From Acidobacteriota bacterium (GTDB taxonomy: Bacteria > Acidobacteriota > Terriglobia > Bryobacterales > Bryobacteraceae): 62,190 bases of DNA. The DNA is taken from NCBI GenBank assembly GCA_018268935.1, contig JAFDVS010000054.1, forward strand, positions 1 through 62,190, given 5' to 3'. The notes beneath the pieces were generated by a model. That model had not been told where the DNA came from. It made no database searches and saw only the letters and a list, made by a program, of their open reading frames with translations. Below are positions 34,406-42,540 of this stretch, one piece after another. The translations under genes were made by a program, and so were the position numbers. The stretch's first letter is position 1, and each line of letters begins with the position of its first letter.

Positions 34406-36280
34406 TTACCTGGGTCCGATCGCTTCGGCAACCTGTATCGCCATATCGTAGCGGCCAAACGGCGCCGACAATTGGACCCCTTGGACCATCGGCCGGATTC
34501 GCTCTACCATCTCTCGCGCAATGGCAACCCCTTCCGCGCGAGCCTTCTCCGCGCTATCGGCGGCGCGCATCCGCTCCATGTACTGCTCCGGAACGGGCAC
34601 CCGCAATTCGTTCACCATGAACTCGGCGTTGCGGTAGCTGGTCAACGGCCAGATGCCGGCAATGAGAGGAATCCTGTACTGTGCGGTGGCCTTCAGCCAC
34701 GCTTCCAACAATTCAATATCAAAGACCGGCTGCGTCACCACGTATTCAGCGCCCGCCTGCACCTTCCAGCCAAAGCGGCGCAGTTCCTCTTCCATGTTCA
34801 ACGCACCCGGATTGGCGCCCACGCCCAGCACCAGTTGTGTCTGCGAGCCGATGGGATTGCCGCCAATATCCAGACCATGATTCAAATTCGTGACAATGTT
34901 CGCCAGCCCGATGGCATCGACGTCAAACACCGCCGTGGCGTTCGGGTACGAGCCCATGCGCGGCGGATCGCCCGTGATGCAGATGAGGTTCCGCACACCC
35001 ACCGTGTGCGCCCCGATCAATTCCGATTGAATGCCCAGAATATTGCGATCGCGGCAGCAGAAGTGCAGCACCGTTTCAATGCCCGCATCGCGCTGGATCA
35101 ACTGGCAGCAGACCTGTGCGCTCATCCGCGCACTGGCCCGCGGCCCATCCGGAATATTGATGCAATCGATGCCGTTGTCCTTGCACAGCTTCGCCCCGGC
35201 CACTTCCTTCGATGCATCCACGCCGCGCGGCGGCAGTATCTCCACAAACGAAACAAACTTGCCTTGCGCCAGCTTCGCCCCAAGCGTGGACTTCTCGCCC
35301 ACCGGCACTTTGGGCATCGCCTTGACCTTCGACTCGGCCGCCTCCGTGGTCACCGTCAAACGCTTGTGTCCCGGCTGCAGCGACCGCGCCTCCGACACTA
35401 CCTCTTTAATATGTGCCGGTGTCGTACCGCAGCAGCCGCCGACGATCTTCACGCCGGCCCACAGCAGGCGCCGTGCATACTGCGCCATGTACTCCGGCGA
35501 GCAAAGATAGATTTGCCGCCCTTCCACCCGCGCCGGATGCCCTGCGTTCGGCATCGCACTCATCGGCTTCGACGTGAACTGCATCATCTTCTCGATGGTT
35601 TCGAGCGTCGCCTTCGGACCCACCGAACAGTTGATGCCGATGATATCCGCCGGCCATTCGTTCAGCAGATGGGCGTAAGTGGCGACGTCCTTGCCATCCA
35701 GCATGTTGCCGTAATCGTCGATGGTGACATGCGCCGCAATCACCATTTCCGGCCCGGCCACCTCCCGCGCCGCGAACAATGCCTCGCGCAGTTCGTTCGC
35801 TTCTCCGAAGGTTTCCAGAACCAGCAGATCCACGCCGGCATCCACCAGGTACTGCGCCTGCTCGGCGTAGGAGGCATGCGCCTCGGCAAACGAAGTAGGA
35901 CCCAGTGGCTCCAGCCGCACGCCCAGCGGCCCGATCGCGCCCGCAACGTAGGCCCGGTCCTGCGCCGCCTCGCGTGCAACGCGAACGCCGGCTTCGTTGA
36001 TCGCCTGGCACTTTTCGGCCATGCCGAATGCGCCCAACCGGATGCGTGTGGCGCCGAACGTGTTCGTCTCCAGAATCTCGGCGCCGGCCTTCACGTAATC
36101 CTGATGGATCTCCTTCACCAGCGCGGGTGCGGACACATTCAGTTCGTCGTAACAGCGGTTGATGAAGACGCCCTTCGAGTACAGCATCGTCCCCATCGCG
36201 CCATCGGCGACGAAGATGCGGTTTGGGAGCAAATCGCGGAATTCCGCGGCCCGGCTGAATTTCGGGGGGGAAGTAGTCAA
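34406..36280 (-). CDS. Homocysteine S-methyltransferase / methylenetetrahydrofolate reductase fusion
   Basis: A 624-residue bifunctional protein. Residues 1 to about 300 are a homocysteine-binding TIM barrel with the zinc cysteines in GINCSVGP and GGCCGTTPAH. From about residue 330 on there is a MetF-like barrel (FVSFVEILPPRGVDASKEVA, ICITGDPPRMGSYPNATAVF, FDIELLEAWLKATAQYRIPL). The same fusion is known as YitJ in Bacillus. It probably makes 5-methyl-THF and supplies methionine, with the methyl donor of the first domain uncertain. The two domains are complete and no frameshift is seen. Confidence 0.93.
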   Translation of the reverse strand: MTTSPPKFSRAAEFRDLLPNRIFVADGAMGTMLYSKGVFINRCYDELNVSAPALVKEIHQDYVKAGAEILETNTFGATRIRLGAFGMAEKCQAINEAGVRVAREAAQDRAYVAGAIGPLGVRLEPLGPTSFAEAHASYAEQAQYLVDAGVDLLVLETFGEANELREALFAAREVAGPEMVIAAHVTIDDYGNMLDGKDVATYAHLLNEWPADIIGINCSVGPKATLETIEKMMQFTSKPMSAMPNAGHPARVEGRQIYLCSPEYMAQYARRLLWAGVKIVGGCCGTTPAHIKEVVSEARSLQPGHKRLTVTTEAAESKVKAMPKVPVGEKSTLGAKLAQGKFVSFVEILPPRGVDASKEVAGAKLCKDNGIDCINIPDGPRASARMSAQVCCQLIQRDAGIETVLHFCCRDRNILGIQSELIGAHTVGVRNLICITGDPPRMGSYPNATAVFDVDAIGLANIVTNLNHGLDIGGNPIGSQTQLVLGVGANPGALNMEEELRRFGWKVQAGAEYVVTQPVFDIELLEAWLKATAQYRIPLIAGIWPLTSYRNAEFMVNELRVPVPEQYMERMRAADSAEKARAEGVAIAREMVERIRPMVQGVQLSAPFGRYDMAIQVAEAIGPR

Positions 36281-36335
36281 GAACCTAATTTTAACATGAG
36301 GCCGCCGGAGCCCCGCGCGGTGCTAGCATGAGGCC

Positions 36336-37538
36336 ATGCTGCTGCTCGCCGCGGCGATGTTGGCTGCCCCCGATTACCACAGTGCCATCGCGCCCATCCT
36401 CGAACGGCGTTGCACCGGCTGCCATCGCAAGGGCGAGATCGGGCCCATGCCGCTCGAAACCTATCGTGAAGTGCGCCCCTGGGCGCGCGCCATCCGTGAA
36501 GCCGTCCTGCGCAAGAAGATGCCGCCATGGTTCGCGGTGTCCGGCAAGTTCGCCAACGATCCATCTCTCACCAAAGAAGAGATCGCGCTCATCGAACAGT
36601 GGGCGGATGCCAAGGCCCCCGAGGGCAAACCTCAGCCCCGCCCCGCTGCGAAGCCCCCGCAACTGCCTGCGGCCGATCTGATCCTCAGCACGCCGGCGCC
36701 AATCCGCATCCCGGCCAAGTCCGAACTCGAATACCAATACATCATCCTTCAACCCGGCTTTCGCGAAGAGCGATGGGTTACGCGAGCCGACGTCCGCCCC
36801 ACCGACCGCCGCGCCGTCCATCATCTCGTCGTCTACGTGCGCCCGCCCGGCGCTTCGTGGCTCGCCACACACGCCCCCAATCAGTTCTTCACCGCCAAGC
36901 CGGAAGAAGGCGTGACCACAGCCGATATCCTCGCTGTCTACACGCCCGGCAGCGGCCCCATGTCCCTGCCCGCGGACATGGCCCGCCGCATCGCCCCCGG
37001 CTCCGACATCGTCCTTCAGATCCACTACAATCCCTACGGCCGCGCCTCGCAGGATCAGCCGCAAGTCCATCTCTGGTTCGCCAAAACAAAACCGCGCTAC
37101 AACGTTTTAACCCTGCAATTAAACCAGCCGCGGCTCCTCATCCCGCCCTTTGCCAAGGATCACGCGGAAACCGTCAGCGGCACACTGCCCGGAGATGCGC
37201 TGCTGCTCAGTTTCCTTCCGCATCTCCATTTACGCGGAAAGAGCTTCGAGTACCGCCTGGTGGCGCCGGGTGGCCGAATCGAATCCCTGCTCAAAGTGGA
37301 ACCCTACGATTTCTTCTGGCAACTGCAGTACCGCCTGGAAACGCCGCGCCCGCTGAAGAAAGGCGCACGCCTGCAAGCCGAAGCGCATTGGGATAACTCC
37401 GCGTCGAACCCACGCAACCCCGATCCTTCCGCCGAAGTGACCTACTGCGAACCCAGCCGCTGTGAAATGATGATCGGCTTCTTTGACGTTGCCGTGCCCG
37501 CGGACATGGACAAAGAGACCTATTTTCTCCGCCGTTAA
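36336..37538 (+). CDS. Cytochrome c / copper type II monooxygenase-like fusion protein
   Basis: A 400-residue secreted protein with a short signal peptide (MLLLAAAMLAAP). A cytochrome c-like region with CTGCH (about residue 27-31) and PMPLETYREVRPWARAIREA follows, and then a beta-sandwich part related to peptidylglycine/dopamine monooxygenases. Candidate copper ligands are the HH in AVHHLVVYVR, the His in LQIHYNPYG and the pair in HLHLRGKSF. Such fusions are common in Planctomycetes and Acidobacteria; substrates are unknown. It starts 55 bases from the divergent methyltransferase/reductase fusion gene. Confidence 0.8.
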   Translation: MLLLAAAMLAAPDYHSAIAPILERRCTGCHRKGEIGPMPLETYREVRPWARAIREAVLRKKMPPWFAVSGKFANDPSLTKEEIALIEQWADAKAPEGKPQPRPAAKPPQLPAADLILSTPAPIRIPAKSELEYQYIILQPGFREERWVTRADVRPTDRRAVHHLVVYVRPPGASWLATHAPNQFFTAKPEEGVTTADILAVYTPGSGPMSLPADMARRIAPGSDIVLQIHYNPYGRASQDQPQVHLWFAKTKPRYNVLTLQLNQPRLLIPPFAKDHAETVSGTLPGDALLLSFLPHLHLRGKSFEYRLVAPGGRIESLLKVEPYDFFWQLQYRLETPRPLKKGARLQAEAHWDNSASNPRNPDPSAEVTYCEPSRCEMMIGFFDVAVPADMDKETYFLRR

Positions 37539-37545
37539 CCGCGTG

Positions 37546-37551
37546 TATAAT
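37546..37551 (+). promoter_or_regulatory. Candidate -10 box before the 743-residue protein gene
   Basis: A TATAAT preceded by GTG lies 30 bases before the ATG at 37581. No clear -35 element is present. Confidence 0.35.
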
Positions 37552-37580
37552 TCAAACAACCAGAATTGAGGAGAAATCCA

Positions 37581-39812
37581 ATGAATAAAGGTCGATGTCT
37601 TGCGATCCTGATTGCCCTGCCGGTGTTCGCGCAATCCACCAAGGACATTGTGCTGCTGGGAGAATCCTCCGTCCGGCTGGAGAAAGACGCAGGCACGGCA
37701 ACCCTCGAACTGCGAAACACCGGTGGCGCCGACCTCCACGTCGACCTATCCTCCACCAAGTGCGGCCACGCGCCGGATGCCCGCTTGCAGGCCGAGTTCC
37801 TCGACGAAACCCAAAAGCCGATCCGCACCGTAATCATGAAGCAGGACACGGTGGCCGCCATCACCCTCAAGGTCACCGCCATCGCTCCGTTCGCAGGCTC
37901 GGTGGCTCTGCCGATATGCAGCGGCCGCGAACTGATCGCCACGGTTCCGGTGATCAGTTGGCGCGATCTGAAACCGGTCAAAGTCGAGGGCGAAAAGCCT
38001 GTTCTCCAAAGCGATGGCTCCTTACCCTTGCTCATCCGCAACGAGGATCCCACCGTCACCTACCACCTGAGGTGGCGGATGCAACATAAAAACCAAAACG
38101 CCGAAGGCGTCCTGCGCATCCTGCCCTCCAGCTCCGAGCCGCTCACGCTGAACCACCCGGGTTTCCTTGGCAGCGATTGGACTACGCTGTTCGCCAATCA
38201 GAAGAAGGAGTTGCCGCTGTCCATCGGCTTGCACATCGCCGGCCCACAGGAAATCGCTCCGCTGCGGATCCCGGTTGAGGTCCGGGCCCAGACGGCCCGC
38301 ATCGGATTCCCTGAGGCCTTGACCGCCGGCCTCCTCTTCATCGGCTCCTTCTTCGCCATCTTCCTCTTCAATTACATTCCCAACCGGCGGCGCCAGCAGC
38401 AATTGCTCTCGGCGCTGGGGGCGTTGGGGCAGGATGTCGGCAGCCTCAGCACCACGCTGCAATCGCAATCGCGCGTCGCCGTGGGCGTGGAACGCAACCG
38501 CATCAAAGACCTGCTGCGCGGCCGCATTGCCACGAGCATTTTGGCACGATTCATTGCGTTCCTCTTCCGCCAGGTGCTCTGCATCAGCCCCGATTTCGTC
38601 CAGGTCATGGATCAATGCGAAGCCGATATCCGAACGCTGAAGCAGCGTGTGCAGTTGCTCACCGACATCGACGGCAGCCTGCGGCGCTTTCATGAATTGA
38701 AAGGGCAAGGGCTGCCCCCTTCGCTCGTGGAACAGGTCAAATCTCCGCTCGAACAGGTGCTCGACCTGCTCATCAAACAGAAGCCTTCCGCCGAGGAACT
38801 CGCCCGTGCGCAACTGCTCGCCACGCAGGTCATCAACACCGTGGCGTCATTCGATCTGCACGCCTCGCCTGCTCCCTCGGAAGAAGTGCGCAACCACTTG
38901 AAGGACAACCTCACGCTGGTAAAGGCCACCTTCGCCAATCCTCATCCCGCGCTGCAAAAGGAACTGCCCGGACTCTTCACCGCCCTGACCGTGGCAGAAC
39001 CCAACAGCATCGCCGCTGGACTCCCCTTCCTCAAGTTTGCCGAACTCGATTGGCTGGTGCACAAATTCCTCATCCTCCAACGCTACGAAACCTACGTCGC
39101 GGCGCAAGCCTCGCAAGCGGCCACGGCGGCAACCGCAACCGGAGGCTCGGTGGCTGCTCCTGCTCCACGCCCCACTACACCCGTCGACCAGGAGTTGTTC
39201 GAATCCCTTCGCTGCACCAGTTGGGAGCAACTCGCACACGCCGACATGCTGGTCTCGGAGTTGGAGCAGGATGTCAGCGTCTCTGACCTGACCACAGCGA
39301 TGCAGTTGCTGGATGAAAACGCCATCGACATCGATCGCGTCATGGTCCGCCAGAACGAAGCGGTGACATTGCGCGTGAAGATAGACGATCCGAGATTCCA
39401 GACGGCTAAGGCTCGCCAGCGTATCCAGTGCAAGTGGTCGTTCCTCTATAAGGGGGACACAAAGCCGCTCCACGAGTTCGGCTGGGAGATCTCCCACTAC
39501 TTCGCCAAGCCAGGGGATTACGAAATCAAGGTAGCGTTCTCCTGCGGCGCCGCGCACGGCGACATTGGACCACGCACCATCACGGTCTTCAGCCGCGAAT
39601 TTTCCGCCCTAGGCCCACGCCTTGGCATCGAGTTCGTACGTATTCTCATTACCCTCGGCATCGCCCTTGCCGGATTGATGACCGGAGCGAAGGACAAGCT
39701 CGATCAGTTCGGTGTCTGGGGTTCGGCGACTGCCATCATCGCTGCAGGATTCACCGCCGATTCCGTACGCCGCATCCTGGCGAGCAACGGAGAGAACCGG
39801 CCGGTTACTTAA
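37581..39812 (+). CDS. Large membrane protein of unknown function
   Basis: A 743-residue protein that I do not recognise. The start at 37581 has GAGGAG upstream and gives a signal peptide (GRCLAILIALPVFAQS). Residues 22-240 are beta-rich and probably extracytoplasmic (TATLELRNTGGADLHVDLSS). A transmembrane helix lies at about 246-265, followed by a long helical region to about 560 with an Ala/Thr/Pro-rich linker. A PKD-like beta domain follows at about 585-675 (WEISHYFAKPGDYEIKV). Two C-terminal membrane helices at about 683-725 end the protein. It converges with a pair of TPR genes with an 8-base overlap. It may be a cell-envelope sensor or scaffold; no function is claimed. Confidence 0.8.
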   Translation: MNKGRCLAILIALPVFAQSTKDIVLLGESSVRLEKDAGTATLELRNTGGADLHVDLSSTKCGHAPDARLQAEFLDETQKPIRTVIMKQDTVAAITLKVTAIAPFAGSVALPICSGRELIATVPVISWRDLKPVKVEGEKPVLQSDGSLPLLIRNEDPTVTYHLRWRMQHKNQNAEGVLRILPSSSEPLTLNHPGFLGSDWTTLFANQKKELPLSIGLHIAGPQEIAPLRIPVEVRAQTARIGFPEALTAGLLFIGSFFAIFLFNYIPNRRRQQQLLSALGALGQDVGSLSTTLQSQSRVAVGVERNRIKDLLRGRIATSILARFIAFLFRQVLCISPDFVQVMDQCEADIRTLKQRVQLLTDIDGSLRRFHELKGQGLPPSLVEQVKSPLEQVLDLLIKQKPSAEELARAQLLATQVINTVASFDLHASPAPSEEVRNHLKDNLTLVKATFANPHPALQKELPGLFTALTVAEPNSIAAGLPFLKFAELDWLVHKFLILQRYETYVAAQASQAATAATATGGSVAAPAPRPTTPVDQELFESLRCTSWEQLAHADMLVSELEQDVSVSDLTTAMQLLDENAIDIDRVMVRQNEAVTLRVKIDDPRFQTAKARQRIQCKWSFLYKGDTKPLHEFGWEISHYFAKPGDYEIKVAFSCGAAHGDIGPRTITVFSREFSALGPRLGIEFVRILITLGIALAGLMTGAKDKLDQFGVWGSATAIIAAGFTADSVRRILASNGENRPVT

Positions 39813-41115
39813 GCTCCAACACATCCACCGTCTGGCCGAGCGCCCCAACCGCGCCCGAATCTCGCAGCGCCTGCGCCCGTGCCTCCACCTGCTTCGCCTC
39901 GTCCTTGCGCTTCAGCTTCAACAGCAGCTTCGCATGGCCATGCAGCAGACCAGCCAACGCCGGATCCGGCACCGCGCGAATCTGCTCTGTGGTGACGATT
40001 GCTTCCCGCAACACTCGTTCCGCTTCCGCATACTTGCCCATCGACGCCAGTGTCACCGCGAAGTCCGACGAGCAACTGGCGTACTCGCTGTTCCGCGTAC
40101 CAATGAAGCTCGCCGTGAGTGCCAGGCTTGATCGGTACAGCGATTCGGCCTGCGCGTAGCGTTTCCGGCTCGCCTGCAACAGCGCCAGTTCATGCTGCAC
40201 CACCGCCAGCACGGACGTGCGCTTGCTCAACTCGGCAATGCGCGCCGCCTCGCGCAGCATCTGTTCGCTTTCCTCACCGCGTCCTTGCACGCGCGCCAGC
40301 GATGCGAGCGGCATCAGGATCGACGCCAATTGTGGATAGTCTCTGCTGCGATGCTGCCGTAGGATCTCTAGTCCCCGCTTCCAATGCCGTTCGGCAGCGC
40401 TGAGGTGTCCCATGGCCAGTTCCACCCGCGCCAACTGGTGCAGCGGCCCCGGCAACTCCGCGCTCTCCCCCTCATTGCTCTGCTCGGCGATCCGCAACGA
40501 AAGCGCGGCCTTCTCCCGAGCCTCTCGCAGTTCACCCCGCTCCAGGTGATACTCCGATGCGGCGTTCAACAGCGGCATCCGGAAACGGTGTTGCGCCACT
40601 CTCGGATCGGTCTCATGAGCCCGTGCTCTCTCCAGGATTACCCGAGCATTGGCGAAGTCCCCACGCTCCACATACAGCATCGCCAGATTGCCCAGTATCG
40701 GAACAAGGATCACCGCATCGACTGGCCGCATGGACTCAGCCTGCTGCGCAGCATCACTCAGGTACTGCACTTCCGCTTCACGGCGTCCCGTCTGATGCAG
40801 CAAATAAGCCATGTTGTTGAGCGCCGCAATGTGTTCTCCAGGCGCTTGCTCCGGATTTCGCTCAAACACCGAGAGCGATTCCAGGAGCATTGGTTCCGCC
40901 TCGGCGTAGCGTTCCTGTCGAACCAGGACCAGCGAGAAATAAGTGGACACAATGGCCTTCGCCATCCCTCCATCCCCAATTGCTGCAGCCTTGGAAGTGG
41001 CGTCACGAAAGGCCGGCTCGGTCTGCGCCGAACCCGTATGCATCAATTGGATCGCCCGATCTAACGCCTGCCTCCATTCCGGCAGGAACAGGAAGAACAA
41101 TAGGAACGAATGCAT
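39805..41115 (-). CDS. Exported TPR protein, paralog B
   Basis: A 436-residue protein with a hydrophobic N-terminus (MHSFLLFFLFLP) and about nine tetratricopeptide repeats, seen as recurring blocks of the form YAEAEPMLLESLSVFERNP and KYAEAERVLREAIVTTEQI. It is a clear paralog of the next upstream gene (shared blocks include ALLHQ/GPLHQLAR, AERHWKR and ALTA..IGTRN.EYA). The start at 41115 has GGAGA 6 bases upstream. TPR arrays bind partner proteins, and the partner is unknown. It follows paralog A by 11 bases, probably in one transcript. Confidence 0.85.
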   Translation of the reverse strand: MHSFLLFFLFLPEWRQALDRAIQLMHTGSAQTEPAFRDATSKAAAIGDGGMAKAIVSTYFSLVLVRQERYAEAEPMLLESLSVFERNPEQAPGEHIAALNNMAYLLHQTGRREAEVQYLSDAAQQAESMRPVDAVILVPILGNLAMLYVERGDFANARVILERARAHETDPRVAQHRFRMPLLNAASEYHLERGELREAREKAALSLRIAEQSNEGESAELPGPLHQLARVELAMGHLSAAERHWKRGLEILRQHRSRDYPQLASILMPLASLARVQGRGEESEQMLREAARIAELSKRTSVLAVVQHELALLQASRKRYAQAESLYRSSLALTASFIGTRNSEYASCSSDFAVTLASMGKYAEAERVLREAIVTTEQIRAVPDPALAGLLHGHAKLLLKLKRKDEAKQVEARAQALRDSGAVGALGQTVDVLELK

Positions 41116-41126
41116 AGCCGTCTCCT

Positions 41127-42356
41127 TCAACGCGATGGCCTGAGGCCGAGTATGTCCACCGTTTGCCCTGAGCCGTTTCCAACTCCAGTTGCACGCAAAG
41201 CCTGTGCCCGCGCCTGCACCTGCCTGGCTTCCGCCTTGCGCTTCAGCTTTTGAAGAAGCTGCGCGTGCCGATCGAGTAGAGGCAACAAGGCAGGGTCGGT
41301 AGAGAAGCGCAGTTGTTCCGCCGTTTGGATCGCCTCCCGCAAAGCCGTCTCCGCTTCGGCATACTTGCGCAGTTCGAGCAGCGCGCCCGCCAAGTCCGAC
41401 AGGCAATTGGCATACTCGGCGTTACGAGTACCGATCGTGCCTGCCGTCAGCGCCAGGCTGCTGCGGAACAGTGGCGCCGCTTGGGCATGTCGCTTGCTAG
41501 TGACATACAAGTTCGCCAGTTCGTGATGCACCACAGCCCGTGCGTAGGGCTGCCGGCTGAGTTCGGCGATCCGCTCCGCCTCGCGCAATAGCGTCTCGCT
41601 CTCGGTGGTGTGCCCTTGCAACCGGGCAAGCGTCGCCAAGGGAATGAAGATGCCTGCGGCTTGGGGATAGTCCTTGCCACGGTGCAAACGCACCATCTCC
41701 AAGCTTCGCTTCCAATGCCGCTCCGCCACGCTCCACCGCCCCAGTTCCATCTCCGCCCGGGCCAATTGGTGCAGCGGCCCCATCAGCTCCAGCTCGCCTG
41801 TGAGCCCCGCCTGTTCCTTGATCCGCACTGCCGTTGCCGCCTTGTCACGGGCCAGTTGGAATTCGCCGCGCTGCAGGTGATATTCCGAGTGCGCCATCAA
41901 TAACGAAACCAAGACGGGATGATTCACCACCCGGGGGTCGGCCGCTAATGTTCTCGCCTTTTCGAGCATCTGGGCCACACTCGTCATGTCCGCGTTACCC
42001 GCGTAGTGCAACGCGAGGTTGCCGAGCACGGGAACAATGAGTGCCGGATCCGCCGGTTGCACCGCCTCGGCTGCCTTCACTGCCAGAAGCCTGTAACGCA
42101 GTTCCTGATCCCGTTGCCCGGTCATCTGGTACACCTGCGCCAGCTTATTCACGGCAGCCAGGTACTCCACAGGAGCATGCTGCCCCAACACCGCAAGCGT
42201 TCCTAGCAATAGTTGTTCCGCCTCGCGATATCGCTCCCGCCGATGAAGGGCCGCAGCCCGTTCCACATCGGCAATGGCTTGGGCTATCGTGCCATCGTGG
42301 ATCGGTGGAGCCTCCTGGCTCCACAGCAGACAGCCGGTCAGTAAGGTGAACAGCAT
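41127..42356 (-). CDS. Exported TPR protein, paralog A
   Basis: A 409-residue TPR protein with a short leader MLFTLLTGCLLWSQEA; TGC could be a lipobox, or the leader may simply be cleaved. Repeats such as RRERYREAEQLLLGTLAVLG and KYAEAETALREAIQTAEQL align with paralog B across nearly the whole length, so the two arose by tandem duplication. It is the first gene of the pair and is divergent from the PD40 protein gene. The 184-base divergent region carries a repeated motif. The function is unknown. Confidence 0.85.
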   Translation of the reverse strand: MLFTLLTGCLLWSQEAPPIHDGTIAQAIADVERAAALHRRERYREAEQLLLGTLAVLGQHAPVEYLAAVNKLAQVYQMTGQRDQELRYRLLAVKAAEAVQPADPALIVPVLGNLALHYAGNADMTSVAQMLEKARTLAADPRVVNHPVLVSLLMAHSEYHLQRGEFQLARDKAATAVRIKEQAGLTGELELMGPLHQLARAEMELGRWSVAERHWKRSLEMVRLHRGKDYPQAAGIFIPLATLARLQGHTTESETLLREAERIAELSRQPYARAVVHHELANLYVTSKRHAQAAPLFRSSLALTAGTIGTRNAEYANCLSDLAGALLELRKYAEAETALREAIQTAEQLRFSTDPALLPLLDRHAQLLQKLKRKAEARQVQARAQALRATGVGNGSGQTVDILGLRPSR

Positions 42357-42462
42357 ACGTTTCTCCGATTTGGGGATTGGAATGATTGCGGATGCGGAGA
42401 AACAGGCGCCTGCAACGCGATCGTCTCATTGTTCAAGCAAATCAGGCAGTTACCCTACGTTC

Positions 42463-42540
42463 GGAAACGGTTACTTTCTTCCCATCGGCGAATAATTGCA
42501 TTAGAATTGGTGCACAAGGTTCTGGGAAAACCGTTACTTC
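42463..42540. promoter_or_regulatory. Direct repeat in the divergent TPR / PD40 promoter region
   Basis: Two copies of a 16-17 base motif, GGAAACGGTTACTTTC (42463-42478) and GGGAAAACCGTTACTTC (42524-42540), stand 61 bases apart. The second abuts the ATG of the PD40 gene. They may be binding sites for a regulator of both divergent genes. The region is relatively AT-rich. Confidence 0.45.

Noticed and set aside
34472..36331. 619-codon + strand open frame opposite the methyltransferase/reductase fusion gene
   Set aside because: Arg/His-rich shadow of a secure minus-strand gene with full domain motifs; an effect of high GC content.
42490..42540. DnaA box near TGCACAAGG in the skew-switch intergenic region
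   Set aside because: The word TTGTGCACC (reverse strand) differs from the TTATCCACA consensus at three positions and is not repeated.
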